Assembly: GCA_021464245.1 (NCBI GenBank)
Contig: JADCRB010000035.1
Coordinates: 590,762 to 654,761 of the forward strand
Reading direction: 5' to 3'
From: Carallia brachiata
Taxonomy: Eukaryota > Streptophyta > Magnoliopsida > Malpighiales > Rhizophoraceae
Length of the DNA stretch: 64,000 nucleotides
The translations under genes and the position numbers were made by a program. How positions within the stretch are numbered: position 1 is the first letter of the stretch; the number at the start of each line of letters is the position of its first letter. Below are positions 24,133 through 37,414 of the stretch, one piece after another. A model generated the notes under the pieces. The model was given only the letters and a program-made list of their open reading frames with translations, ran no database searches and was not told the origin of the DNA.

Positions 24133-26255
24133 GACAAAAAAAAGGCCCTTCACACAAATGTTATCTATGCTTTTTTGTGAAACCAACAAATTTTATAGTT
24201 TTTATTCTCTGTGATTTTCTAACTTCTTTCAATCTTAAGAGGGAGATAAAACAAAGAAGATAATATCTAAGCAGTAAACACAGGTGGACCTTGAGAGATG
24301 CCTTCCATTGCTGGGTTTTTTTTTTTTTTTTTTTTTGTATTAATGTAATTTTCAACAAGGGAATATTCGACAGGCTAAATTTGTGCTAAGCCTTGTGAAA
24401 GAATTCAAAAGATTCTCAACTCTGACCTTACCTATCCATCCAATTGAGTTGAAAATTTCAAGTAACAAAATTTAATCCATAGAACTATATAATGCTAATT
24501 GAACTAATATTTAATTAATCTTTCTCAATCTGGTTAAGAACATGGCTTTGGAAAATTCGTTTACCTGGATATTCGTAAGAAGATAAGTACACACCAACTA
24601 GCCAACAAAAGCCCGATAACCATTTTGATTTTAAAGGTCTGTTTCTTATCTAAGACAGATAAATGGCACAGAACTGAATTTTTCTTCGCTTTTGACAGAA
24701 AATTTTTCTTGGTAAAAAATTATGAAAATATAGCAAAGGAATGACTATATGCGAGTGAACTAATGTGTAAACTCGTGTATGAGTCACTCACTTGATCAAT
24801 TTGTTAATTGAAAACATAATAATATCATAGGTTTATTAATTTATAAATTTTGGGTGCGTTAGACCGACATAAAGTAATTAATTTTTCAGATCATCGTAGA
24901 TCTTAGGCATGGCTGAAGCAAGTTATAATTAGTACGAGATAAGAGTTTACAGAGAAATCCCACGTCATTGAGATTTTTTTCTAATGAGGATCAAATTGAG
25001 AAAATGTTAGTTATGCAGAAGTTTTGTATATTAAAAGTATACATATTTAATAAAATAACATATTTTTTACTGTTTTACGAAAAAAATTATTTCGAAAGGA
25101 AATTTTTTTTGTAAAAAATGTTACATAATATTCACATTTTAGGTTATAAAATAACACTCATTTATATTTAAATTTAAATTTTATAAAAATTGCTGTTCGG
25201 TGCACCATCACAGTGCACCTAGCAGCAACCCGAGGGAAATTCAACTCTTGAAGACTTGAACCATAAGTGAATGGAAAAGGAGAACTGAAAGGTGAAAAAT
25301 TAGCCGGTAATAGTCATATGCTTTAAACAAGTATCTTAGCACTGGGTAAAGTTAAATGCCGACAATAAATGGAATAATTTACTACAATCCGAGCAATTAC
25401 TTTCCGCATTTAGGCGAGTCTCCATCTCTCCATCTCTCTCTTTCTTTGTTAAACAAATAGGGTAATATTTTATAGTATTAAAGATCATTACGTCGAAGTT
25501 TAATTTCATTAAATATTTAGACAAAATCAAGACTTTTGGCTTTGGCTTGGCAACCCACACGGTTCCTTTTCATTGCAAATCTCCATCCTACGGCCAGATA
25601 GTCCATTAAAGGTTTTACTAATTTTAAGCAATATTATAATAGTTACATATTTAATTTAATGATACGTCTTATTTTTATCTTATTTAAATTTTATTTAAAA
25701 AAATCTTATCAGATATTTTTTTATTTAACTAAAAATTATTAGAGAAAACCTTTACAACAAGACAGGATATTTATATATCACCTATGGAATATTTCATATT
25801 ACATTTATAACATTTTATAGTGATGTATATAAAGTAGTTTAATTGTGAAAATTTTTTATATGTTATACAACAAAAAATTTCAATGTAATATAAATACATA
25901 AATCATTCTACTTCAAAAGCGAGTCTATGTGCATGAGTTCATCTAGACAGACTTTATTTATAATTGAATAAAATTACATAATTATATTATCAAACACAAA
26001 CAATACAATTTTAAAAGTCCAAAAATTATTATTATTATTATTTTATTAGTATTTTAAAAAGTCCAAAAATTTCAACTTCATATTTTAATCCCCCGGGATT
26101 CCCGTTTTGGCAATTTTCCCTCCTCGCTCCTTCTTATTATCCCGTGCTCTCTCTCTCACTGCCTCAATTATCCCATACCCATTTGGATTTCAATTTCAGC
26201 CACTCTCCGCTCCAACTAAAATCTTGGGAAAATCCGAACAGATTGCCAGAAAGCA
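24133..26255. other. Intergenic AT-rich region and promoter side of the Ole e 1-like gene
   Basis: No gene is supported before 26256. The last 170 bases are pyrimidine-rich, with a CTCTCTCTCTC run near 26150 and no clear TATA box. This suggests a TATA-less, CT-rich start region for the following gene. Confidence 0.45.
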
Positions 26256-27434
26256 ATGGCTCGGTTTCTGATGGTACTTGGTCTTTGCTTGCTGCCGGCG
26301 ATCGTCAGCGCCGCTCGCCCTGAAAAGAACCCATTTGTGGTTCAAGGCCGCGTCTACTGTGACACCTGCCGTGCCGGCTTCGAGACCCCCAAAACCTCCG
26401 CCATCGCCGGTACGTCACTGCCTTAGTGTAATGATGTAACCATCATCTCTCCTGTTTCGCTCTTTTTTTTTTTTTTTGTCCATTATACGTTGTAGATCCG
26501 TCTTACGTTTTCGCTTGCTACTTGGTACATTAGATGATTAGATGATCTGTTCTGTCTTCTTTTATTTGTTTCCTTTTGCTTTATGGGTCAAATGTAATTG
26601 ACTTTTTTCTTAGATCTCGTCTGACATCGCCTTCCCCCTACCCCCACCAAAAATAAAGTAATTGTTTGATTTTAGGACAGTTAATCACCAATTGGGGTAA
26701 ATTGATGCGTGTTTGGTTCCTTTCATGCCTTAAAAATGAGAACTTTTTACTAAATTCGTCGAAATTGAAACATGTAGCGATATTCCAGTTAAATTTTGAT
26801 CGGCTTGTTTGATCGGTTATCTTGATGTTGTGACGATATTTCTTGTCTCACCTTTTACGTGTTGTTGTTTTATAGTTTAGATGGTTGGCAATTTGAGTAA
26901 TTTTTATGTGGAATGGGAAGGATTAGTTTATCATAATGTGTGCAAAATGCAATTATCATGGTGCACTTGCTCTTATTATTTTATATAAATTAACGATTAG
27001 AGCTGAGTTGTTCGATTAATTGGTCAGTTTTTTTATGCAATTATGTTGTCTTTGTGTGTCTGATAGGTGCTAAGGTCAGACTGGAATGCCGGGACAGGAA
27101 GACAATGGATGTGATCTACAGCAAGGAAGGGACAACTGACTCTACAGGAATGTACACCGTCTTTGTTGACGAAGATCACGATGATCAGCTTTGTGATGCT
27201 GTGCTGGTTAGCAGCCCCCAGAAAGACTGCAGCACACCCTCCGCAGGGCGTGAACGTGCTCGTCTCGTCCTGACCCGTAACAATGGGATTGCATCTGACA
27301 GCCGTTATGCTAATGCCATGGGCTTCATGAAAGACCAGGCTGGCCTGGCTGCACCGAGATTCTCCAGCAATACCAGGCATATGAAAACGAAGATTAGAGT
27401 TTCATGGAGTTCCTTACAATGCATTAGCATTTGA
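26256..27434 (+). CDS. Ole e 1-like (pollen allergen/extensin family) secreted protein, frameshifted near its C-terminus
   Basis: Two exons, 26256-26409 and 27067-27434; the intron is 27 nt short of 690. The frame as written gives 173 residues. Residues 1-19 are a signal peptide. Conserved features are VQGRVYCDTC (C35, C38), LECRDR (C59), DQLCDAV (C94) and KDCSTP (C106). After residue 143 the reading frame leaves the family pattern. The expected tail, with GCTEILQQY and a stop at 27397, is present in another frame, so one base appears to be missing around 27337-27350. The sixth family cysteine is therefore lost from the encoded protein. Family members are secreted wall or pollen proteins of unclear biochemical role. 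The gene may be a recent pseudogene, a variant allele, or carry an assembly error. Confidence 0.85.
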
Positions 27435-28238
27435 TTGGCTCATGGTTCTATCTGTACTGTTGCTACTACTTACGTTGTGCTGTCATCTGAGTGTTTTCAG
27501 AACCGTAATTTAGAACTCCGTTTGAGTTACAATACATGCAAATGAAGACATTTGCCTTGAATTTGTTTTCCGCACATCTTCTTATTGTAATACCAGAAAC
27601 CCACATGCCAGTCCTATGACTTGTTTACATGGAAATGTCTGTATGTCTTAATATCTGAGCCTTTGTTAATAGTTGGCGAATTTGGCTATGCAAGTTTTGT
27701 TACCAATCTACTTTGCTTTAAGCTGGAATTTGGATCTCTTTAAGCATGTTATTAGTCCGATCCTCTGAGGTTCTAAGCAGTGAGCTTGCCCTGCAAATAC
27801 TGATTTTGCCGTCCTACCATAAGCTATAACCAACTTCGCAGACTAATGAGGAAATCAGAGGTCCTTGAAACTAGTCTGCTTATGCTAACAAGTACTTACT
27901 CTTGGAATGCCCGCTAGCCTGTTATCATTTGAAACATGAACTCAGTCAATTACCCCACAATCTGGACTGAAATGGGTCTTCAAGACGACAGTAGCAGATA
28001 GTTTTCATCTAGTCTACTTTATATTACCCTACAATCTGGATTCGAATAGGAGCACTTTCTTAATTTTGTTCTCTAATTCAAGTGGAATGCGGTTCCAATG
28101 GGTCCGTAGACTAATAACATATCTAATTGAATTTATCATCTTTTAGTTAGCTTAATATTACACAGTTGCTTACGTTCTGGTACAACGTAGACTCCCCAGA
28201 TATAAGGTAAAAATATAGAGCACTAATATATTAAGTGT
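27435..28238. other. 3' flank of the Ole e 1-like gene
   Basis: The first 200 bases or so are probably the 3' untranslated region. The remainder has more balanced composition than most spacers here but contains no open frame or domain that I can support. Confidence 0.4.
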
Positions 28239-28387
28239 TATTGTTCTGACTGTATCTTGATTAAAATTAAAATTAATATTTTTTAAATAAAATTGATAAT
28301 TTTTAAAATATAAAAATAACAAATATTTAAAAAATTATTAATTTTATTTAAAAAATATCAATTCTAATTTCGGTCAAAATAACCCTT
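28239..28387. mobile_element. 150-bp MITE
   Basis: The ends GTGTTATTGTTCTGACTGTA and the inverse GGGTTATTTTGACCGAAATT frame a near-palindromic centre (AATATTTTTTAAATAAAATT). TTAA precedes the left end and follows the right end, a possible target duplication. It does not encode a protein. Confidence 0.55.
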
Positions 28388-28845
28388 AAACCATACTCTG
28401 AATACAAATATTTTTTCGATAATATAACCAAAACCAAAGCTGTTTCTGAACCATTTAATGTCGGGTACACATTGACGACAAACGATTCCCCATAAAGGGT
28501 TATTTTCTGTTGGGCTATGAATGGGCGGGCCGCATACAATCAAGTTAACAACGTAAAATGGGCCTGAGATTTTTATAGCACAGGTTGCATTTATGAGCTA
28601 TGGTGGGCTTGGTTTAGTATTACAGTTCAATTTTTCTGAAGAGTGTTCCCAATTTTGCAATAAATTTAAATCGAAACATAAAACGACGACAACAATGAGA
28701 AAATTTTAAATGGAAACTCTTCCCCAAGACCAAAAAAAAAAAAGATGTAAACTCTGTCCCTTTTTTTGTCATTAAAATTAAAAGGTAATAAAGGTGACAC
28801 ACACAATCTCAGCAAAAAGAAATGCACTCATTATACCACACATAG

Positions 28846-29364
28846 GGTCGTTTGATTCTTAGTTTAGAATAGGAATTAGAATGACAATGCATCAAATGGA
28901 ATCGAAAATAAAATACAAATTTTAAAATATGTTTGGTTTACTCAAAATAAGAATCAGATTCCATTTGTCGTTGTTGGGTCAATTCAAAATTATAATTGAA
29001 TTATTTTTTAGTTATTTGATAAATTGAAAGAAAAAGTATATTTAATTTAAAAACAAAAATATTAGTGAATAAAAAATATATTGAATCGGAGAAATTCTCT
29101 CCCCTCCTTCTCTCTTTTCTTTCTAGTATGTGCAACACACACGAAAACACCAAATGAGGGAATATATAATTTTTGGTTTAATAATATTGATTTTACAAAA
29201 TAAGTAAATCAAGAGGCTTGTTTTATTGGAAGTAGTTTTTTGTGATTTTTTTTAATAGAAGTTTTTGTGGAGGTAGTTGTATGGAATGGAAATGATTGAT
29301 AAGTAATCGATGAAAATCAAGATTCTATAAAATTAAAAATCTCATTCTCTATTTTAAACGAACA
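28846..29364. mobile_element. Probable MITE with GGGTCGTTTGATT end
   Basis: The left end GGGTCGTTTGATTCTTAG and the inverse of the right end, GTTCGTTTAAAATAGAGAAT, are similar and of the kind seen in PIF/Harbinger or hAT MITEs. Internal sequence is AT-rich and non-coding. The exact right end is uncertain. Confidence 0.4.
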
Positions 29365-29433
29365 AAAATCTATTTTATTGAAAACAAACAATTAGAATAA
29401 GAATTAAACAGTTGATTTTTATTCTCATGTTAA

Positions 29434-30050
29434 ACCCAATGAAGTAAGAATCGGACTGGACCGACCGGTTCAACTGGAAAAACTAGGAACCGGTCCTAGG
29501 TCCGGTTCAGTTCAAGCCTAAAAATAGAATTCGGACCGGACCGAAAAAAATCGGTCAAAAACCGAGAAAACCGGCAAAAAATCGGACCTGTTGAACCGGT
29601 TCAATTTAAACCAAAAAATTTTAAATTATAATTTGATCCAAAACTTTATCTAAATTATAATTAAAACTCTAATTTTAACTAAAAATTTTAATTTAGTCCT
29701 CAATTGATTAAAATTTTCAATTTAATCTTTAAAATTTAAAAATTAATATTTAATCACTATTTATAAATATTATTTTTTATTTTGTTAAATATACTAATTG
29801 TAATATCCTTAATGTATGTAAATACTAATATAATTCTTAAAATATACTTTATTTTAAATTTTTATTATCATTCTTATATAATATAATATTTTATATAATT
29901 ATATAAGCTATATAAAAATTTAATTTTTATATATTTAATATTAAATACGGTTTTACTAATTTAACCGCGGTTTTATCAGTTGAATCTTGAATCTCTCAGT
30001 TTTTCGGTTCAATAACTGGTTCGGTTCTGACAATCTTGGTTAAACCTTAA
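29434..30050. mobile_element. Repeat with GGTTCAACCGG-type palindromic words, possible TIR element
   Basis: The left end (GTTAAACCCAATGAAG) and right end (inverse GTTTAACCAAGATTGTC) are weakly inverted. Near both ends are dense CCGGTTCAA, GGACCGGACCG and GGTTCGGTT words. The middle is AT-rich. It is non-coding. Confidence 0.45.
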
Positions 30051-31508
30051 CAAAACAAACAACATTGTAAAAGTATTACAGGTGAAGCAGGAAAGACAAG
30101 GAAAACACGAATAATCGAATATGTTTAGGTGGAGCTAAAAAAGAAAATCCATGTCAATACCCTCACTGTTTGTTTGGGAGCGAATATTCCCTGTGGAGGG
30201 AATGAAATGGGGGTAGATTAGATTTGGAGCAATGCACTGCTTAGAAAAGGGGGGAGAAAAAAAAAGGTCCTGGACCCCACCCAAAAGCATCGCTTCACAG
30301 AAGGTAGCCGTGCCAACCCCTCTTCTTATTTTTTTTTTAAATGTTAAATTACTTTTTTTTGCCTTATTTTCACTTTTCACCGTTTACTTTAGAAATAAAA
30401 TTGATATTATAACATATATTTTTTTTTCATTTTATTTTTTACCCATTTTCACAGAAAATATTTTTAAATTTCTTTCTTTAAAATTTAAAAAATCTTTTCT
30501 AATATTCAATACTCTCATTTTCATTCCTCTTATATTATTTTCCCCTCTTTTTTTTTTTTTTTTTTTTGTGGTTTTTGGGCAGCAAGACGTCTCCCTTGGA
30601 AGAACAATGAAAGGTATATTCGTTGCACAACAAGAGCATTAAGTGCACCTTCCTTCTAGGTTTTGTCACGGGACAGTTTTTGCAATCTTGGCCATTGAAA
30701 TTCTCATATTTATTTTTCTAAAAAAAATGGCTCTAACGAATTAAGATTTTGGTCTAGTTGAGCATGCAATGACAAAAGCACGTGTTCTGAGGAACCCCCA
30801 GAAATGACAACAGGCTATGGAGTTAGGTGGTGCTTGTGGAGACCTTCAAATGCCGCTTTTTGTTTGGTGATAGTTACTTTTATTTTGTGTTGACAATGGT
30901 AAGAGGGGTTTGGTCCCTTATGGTTCGCCAAGGGTAGTTGAAGAAAACTCATTGTAACCTGCAAGCTCTAATAATTATTGAGATTTAGGAAGTTGCAAGC
31001 ACCAGTGACCAACTCTTCCACATGAATCGGCGCACAATGTTTTTTTGCCCCGTTTGGTCGCACTCCCTAATATGCGCGGAAAGCTTGATCAATTGCACCA
31101 AAAACATAAAAAGAAAGAAAAACATTATTAACTTGGTCTCGCCACATTTGGCAGAACACTGTGATTTACACGAAAGTCACATATTTTCTGATTTTTCGTG
31201 TTTGAAATTTGATTTTGAATTCCCATTTGGGAAATGCTGATAGTGTTTTTTTTTTTTTTATCTAAGCGGCAGTAACAATACTAAACTAAAGTTTATTTAA
31301 TAGTTGAGCGTTGACTGCATTACTACATGTGTAAAAATATCATAAATTTCAATCCAAAAATCCAAAGGTGGAAATTTCTTTGAATTTATAAGATTTTTTC
31401 TTTTTTTAATTTGATCTTCTATAAAATTTTCTAGTTAACTTTTAATTAATTAAGGATATGTCGTTCGATTTTCTTTTAAATCTTCCAAATTTACCAGAAA
31501 AACTTTTT
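30051..31508. other. Intergenic region
   Basis: T-rich sequence with long T tracts near 30550-30567 and 31240. No gene is supported. Open frames at 30232-30642 and 31022-31240 are low-complexity or domain-free. Confidence 0.5.
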
Positions 31509-32064
31509 GGGTTAAATGCATTTGACCCTTTGTGATTTAGTCGTTTTACATTTTACTCCCTTATGGTTTCAATTTAGACAACAAATCTCTTATAATTTTT
31601 AATTTTAGCAATTAACCTCAAACAACAATTTGTTAAACCTATTAACATAAATTGACTACAACTACATTATTTTGTGGTCGCATAAATTTTATTATATCTT
31701 TACGTAGAAATTAAACATAGATATTGTCTCAAATTTCTCTATATTAACGTGTACAATACACAAAAAATAACAAAAATTGTAAATGATATAATGTAGAATG
31801 CAGCTAAAGTATACACCGAAATTTAATTTGGGAGATATATAAAATATTTTTTATAATTTTGATAGAGAAAAATAAATTAATAATTACAAAACGAATAAAT
31901 GATATAATTTTAATCAATTTTTGTTAATAAATTGAATAGAATCTTGATTATGAGAGTAAATTGTTAAAATTGAATACTATAAAGAGTTCCATGCCTAAAT
32001 GTAAATCACAAAGAAATAAAATACAAAAGAACTAAAGCACTAGGGGGCTAAATACATTTAACCC
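31509..32064. mobile_element. MULE-type MITE, family GGGTTAAATGC, copy 2
   Basis: The ends are GGGTTAAATGCATTTGACCC and the inverse GGGTTAAATGTATTTAGCCC. A 9-bp target duplication flanks it: AAACTTTTT at 31500-31508 and AAACTTCTT at 32065-32073. It shares internal blocks with the copy at 6551, including an AATTTTAGCAAT/AATTTTGGCAAT block and a TATATTAACGTGTAC-like block. Confidence 0.78.
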
Positions 32065-32776
32065 AAACTTCTTCCCTTAAATTCTCATTTATTATCCAAC
32101 TCACAAGGTCTTTTTCAGGAGTCTTAGGTGAACTCAAAACTCTCGTTCACTTCTAATATGTCACTGTTAAGATCCGCACTGGTAGGCCTATGAAAGACTC
32201 AAAGCAACCGTTATCAAATACAATAATGATAGTATCATTTTATACACCATTTTTCTGTTCTACATCATTAGTTTCTTAAATCGACTTGAACGTTAGCCTG
32301 TTAAAGCTAGAAGTGATCTCTAGTCTTTTAGTTGTGCCTACTTTTTTAAGGTGACACATCAAACGTTCTGTCCATCTAATAATTTAATAACTCCTCTCAT
32401 CACCCAAAAAAAATAAATAAATAAATAAATTAAGTAAAATCAGTCAAAATAATAAGTGAGTGATTCTACCAAACATTAAACTAAGTTTACAAGAGAAAGA
32501 AGCATGGAACAAAGTTCGTTAACTGATGATCATTATACAGTAAACACTTAAAGTTGTCAAAATTAGGTAATTCAACAACTCTAGATCTTATCGAAGACAA
32601 ATGCTCGAACTGACACGCCAACCCGACCCATGAACTCAAAAAGCCCCAAAATGCCGAGACAAGACAGAACCCAAAAGCCCCGAAAGGCGAAATCAAACTC
32701 CGTAGAAAGCCCACACCACCAACCTCCGTCTGTCGCCAAGTGGAGAAACTGAAACTTGGCGTCGCTTCCGACTATT

Positions 32777-32784
32777 ATAAATAC
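32777..32784 (+). promoter_or_regulatory. TATA box of the phosphoglycerate mutase gene
   Basis: TATAAATA lies about 240 bases before the likely first (non-coding) exon end and 880 bases before the ATG. The start site would be near 32810. This fits the leader intron proposed at 33050-33658. Confidence 0.5.
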
Positions 32785-33049
32785 AAAAGTCACATCTAAG
32801 AGACAAACCAGCCATCGATTTGTTCTACGTTATTATTTTCATTTTTACATCCGACCGACTGATCATATATTTTCGTTTCTTGTTTTTGTCCGCTGATTAG
32901 GAACGGACAGGTAAACAAAAACCTTGTCGGGGTCGTCGAAGTTAGTTCGCAGCATCATAATTCTTTTTCGAAATCAACCGTTTTTTTTTTTTTTGACAAT
33001 TTCCTTCTCTTTTCCCTCGTTTTCTTCGCTTTGAAATTTATATAACCAG

Positions 33050-33658
33050 GTAAAGATCAACCCAAACCGCCCATTTTCACTTGGGTATGGACTCTAAAGT
33101 TTACATCTTTGTAGCTCTGCGTTCATTCTTGGCATTTCTCTTTCTGGGTTTGTTCTGTTTTATTTGTTTCTTGCCGTGAGGCTTGTTGATTCAAATTATT
33201 GTATTGGGTTCTAGACTAGAGTGCTTTTTTTTTTCGCGTTTTAGCAAATTGGTGCTTGGTGCATTGCTGTTTGAGGCTTTTTTTTTTTTTTGTTCTCCTG
33301 ATGTTTTTTTCTGCCTGGTTTAATTGTTGGCCTTGATGAAGATTGCTATAAATGATTTTGATTTTGAAAACAATAAGTTTGATATTTTCTGCATCTGACC
33401 TTCCTGCAAATTTCCCTTTTCATTTTGTTTCCTAGCAATTTTTCCCGTTCAATTCTGACTTGTAGCAAAGGAATATGCTATGTTCCAACCGCTGATGCTC
33501 TCTGACTCTGAGCCATTATTGAATTTGAATAATTCCTTTACTCTTTATTCTGAAATCGCTGAAGTTGGTGGTTCTGGTTGAATGAGTCAAAGTGTGAAAC
33601 CCAATTCGATGAAATTTGATTCCTTACATCATCCCTTGAAATTTTTTTGATTTCGCAG
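33050..33658 (+). other. Intron in the 5' untranslated region of the phosphoglycerate mutase gene
   Basis: The donor CAG|GTAAAG at 33050 and the acceptor TTTCGCAG ending at 33658 lie immediately before AATGGCA, the start codon context. The intron is very T-rich, like plant leader introns that raise expression. The donor is the best candidate, not a proven one. Confidence 0.5.
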
Positions 33659-33659
33659 A

Positions 33660-36069
33660 ATGGCAAGTACTATGTTTCACCAGGCGACAGGGTCTCTGCA
33701 GTCCCATCGCCATCTCAGTGAATTCGGATTTCATCAGGATTTAAGGAATGTCTCTGTCAAATTGATTTCAAAAAGTCTTAAGGTTGACATTGGATTTTCA
33801 AGGAAGACTTGTAGCTCTGGTGACAGAAAATATGTTGTTATTCAAGCCTCAACTCAACCCACTTCAGTGATTGATCATGTTTCATCCCCCTCAGATAACA
33901 GCACCAATGATCTGCGAAAGAAATCGGGTAAGATAGTTTCACTGATTCACTTTGGAAAGAGCTGGAAATATTGTATTAATTATGTTAAATTAAAGTATCT
34001 GAATGCACACTAACGTTGTCTGTCTTTGATGTTCATTCATGTTTCTGTCCCATAGTAGGAGTTGAAGGTTTTCTTGTATGCTAACTCTTCTGATCTCTGT
34101 AACTTCATTCTTTTCAGGTGAAGCAGCCCTCATACTGATTAGGCATGGGGAGTCGCTGTGGAATGAAAAGAACCTTTTCACGGGTTGTGTTGATGTCCCA
34201 CTAACGAAGAGAGGTGTGGAAGAGGCAATTGAAGCCGGTAAGAGAATAAGCAACATACCAGTTGACATGATATATACATCAGCCTTGATTCGGGCACAGA
34301 TGACCGCCATGCTTGCGATGACTCAGCACCGTCGCAGGAAGGTAGTCGAGGAAAACATCTCATATAGACCAAACTTTTGTTGACAGTGTTTAATTTTTAA
34401 GCTAACAGAATGCTGGCAGTGACATAGATGCTTGTTGTCTACTTTTTCTTTTTTTTTTTAAGAACCAACTTTAGTGGTCATTGACAAAATAACTAGTTGT
34501 GGGGGGCACTCTTTTAGTCTCATTGACCACTGCAACAGGCATTAACATGATAGCATCTCTGATAAATTATGCAGTTTTTCGCGTCACAATTAATTTATGT
34601 CCAGCATATTTGTTTTCTAATCTGGTAAACCATTAAATTGGTGCAGGTGCCTATCATTATGCACAATGAGAGTGAACAGGCTAGGGCATGGAGTCAAATT
34701 TGTAGTGAAGACACAATAAAGCAATCCATTCCTGTTATTACAGCTTGGCAACTAAATGAGAGGATGTACGATACCATCACCCTTTTCCCAATTTTGCCCT
34801 TCCAAACCACATTTTGTTTATTGTGCAACTTACTGGCTGGGCTTCTTTACAGGTATGGAGAATTACAGGGCCTTAATAAGGCAGAAACAGCAGAAAGATA
34901 TGGGAAAGAAAAGGTTCATGAGTGGAGACGAAGTTATGATACACCTCCGCCTAATGGCGAGAGTTTGGAAATGTGTGCCGAAAGAGCTGTTGCTTATTTT
35001 AAAGATCATGTATGCATAACTGTTCATTTTTATATTGGTTCCTTTCTGGTTTTTCCTTCCTGGAGGCAAAACTATTCAATAGATGATCCATCATTTTTTT
35101 AGTATCTAAATGCGGAAAGCTTGTGCTGCAGATTAAACCTCAACTTCATTCTGGAAAGAATGTAATGATTGCTGCCCATGGGAATTCATTGAGGTCCATC
35201 ATCATGTATCTTGACAAATTAACTTCTCAGGAGGTTATAAGCTGACCCTGATATTTTGGCATTCAGCTTGATTTCTTCTTTTATTTTCTTGATAATAATT
35301 TTCTTGGTTGTTCTTATAGGTGGTTGCTCTAGAGTTATCAACAGGAGTGCCTATGCTTTATATATTCAAAGAGGGAAAGTTCATTAGAAGGGGAAGCCCT
35401 ATAGGCCCAATGGAGGCAGGGGTCTATGCATATACAAGGGTACAGCTTTGATCACTATGCTTTTAATCTCTTCTAGCAATATGGTATTACACATCCTATT
35501 TTGTTTAATCTAGTCAATGAATCTTCCAAATGAATCTTCCACCAGTCACGGCTCTATCCTTGAGGACAGAACACACATCATCAGTAAACTTGAACTCGAA
35601 ATAATAATGAATTTGAATTCGATTCTGCCTGTTAATGACGTAACCTGTGTTGCTGAAGTGAAGTGCTATGTTGGTGTTCAGTGCAACTCTACTGGTTGAT
35701 GGATAATTCTCTTGAAATATTACTTCCATAAACAGACCAAGTAAACTTTTGGACTTCCCCTATGTTCTCGTTGTCAATTTAAGGTATATTGTTTTTGGTT
35801 CAGAAATTCATGCTCAATCATATTGTGTCATGACCTGGGAAGCATGGAAAAAACTATGGGAATGCTGAAACAGTAGCATACAAGGTTAAAATTGGACATG
35901 AATGTGTACAAAAATCTCAGATATTTACTGATAGTTTCTCCATTTACCTTTCAAGAATTTCTTCATTTTATCTATCTACCTAATTTGTGACATGATCACT
36001 CTTTTTGCTTGACTGTTGGTGCAGAGTTTAGCTCTTTACAGGCAGAAGCTAGATGACATGCTGAATTAG
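33660..36069 (+). CDS. Plastid-type 2,3-bisphosphoglycerate-dependent phosphoglycerate mutase
   Basis: Seven exons: 33660-33927, 34118-34341, 34647-34765, 34853-35009, 35132-35233, 35320-35439 and 36025-36069. They join in frame to 344 residues. Residues 1 to about 85 are rich in Ser, Lys and Arg and look like a transit peptide. The catalytic domain starts at [15 protein letters not shown] with the phospho-histidine H99. It includes [17 protein letters not shown] and NGESL, and the second histidine H272 in AAHGNSLRS. The enzyme interconverts 3- and 2-phosphoglycerate. Plants also have a cofactor-independent cytosolic form unrelated to this one. The plastid location is inferred from the extension before the catalytic domain. 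Confidence 0.94.
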
Positions 36070-36405
36070 TGTCCCTGAATTGTTGGTAACCTCAACAGCT
36101 TGTTAGATTTGTTGGTTGATCTCGGTTTCTTCTACCGCTCCCAACTACACAAAATAGTTGAACCACATTTTTGCTGTTTCCAGGGGGCTATCTTCTGTCG
36201 CATTACAATCGTCATTAGCCACTATTGTCATGAATCTAAGCAAGAAATTGCAGCAAAGCTATTTTGTTTTGTGATGTGTACGAGTGTTGTCCTCGAATAG
36301 AAGAACACAAAGCTAGCTACTCGTTTGTGTAACTTCGGTAGCTCAGGTCTACTTGTTTGAACAGACAGATGTATCTGCTAGCAAAATGCTGAATAGATGG
36401 ACTGT

Positions 36406-36411
36406 AATAAA
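36406..36411 (+). terminator. Polyadenylation signal of the phosphoglycerate mutase gene
   Basis: AATAAA lies about 340 bases after the stop codon, in a transcribed-looking flank. It is the best match to a polyadenylation signal for this gene. Confidence 0.4.
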
Positions 36412-36918
36412 AGGGTGCCTTGAGTTTTGAAGCTATGAACATGTGAATGCCTGATTATGTGGTTATTTTCTTCCTCAGTTCGGTTGGTTGGTGCCTTTAG
36501 TTTAGGTGAATACAATTCGCTTTCCGACCGTGGAAGAATTTCAGTCTATAGCACAAATCCCGCAATAAATATCAACATGAGAAATATAAATTCAATTTTA
36601 GGAAATGCATATTTGTGACTGCATTCCAGTAGTCTACATTCGGCCCAATTTTCATTTTTAGACCAAAATAAAAGCTAAAAATCAAATACTGACCCCTTAT
36701 TTCTCGTCTCCGGCTGGACTCCCTGGAAAAGATGAAATTCCATGATAAACATCCGGAGGAAAAATATAACTTCCATACCATTAAAAATTAATAGTCATGC
36801 GGCATCTAACAAATCCTTTTAACAGTAGACCTCGTAGATATATTACCACATTATATTTGTATGATTTTTTTTTTTTTGTACATATATTTGAACGATTTGT
36901 TGACACGATTTATCACTG

Positions 36919-37375
36919 AAACATGGACATTCTAAAAAATGAAAGTACTGCGTGTCGGACACGCGAATATGCGACAGACACGCGGCGGACACAGCTAGAA
37001 GTGTCTGCTAAACACATGTCGGACATGGAAACACAACTGTCCGACACACCACGGACACACTTGAATATTTTTATAATTATTTTTAACAAATAAAAAAAAA
37101 TTTCTTAAAATTATAATTTAAAACTGTCAATTGTCCACGACTTTTGAAACGATTAAATTTCAACTTATTTTTAAATTTAACAAAAAAATTAAATTAATTA
37201 CAAAATCTAATATATCTATATTAGTACTTTACAATAAAAAATAAAGAATCTTACAATATATTATTTAACTAAAAAATTTCTAAAACTTGTAATAGTTATA
37301 TAAATATATTTTTGGGTGAATAAAATTTATAAAATTGATTAAAAATATATATATAATGCACAAAAATTTTATAAA

Positions 37376-37414
<39 letters not shown>

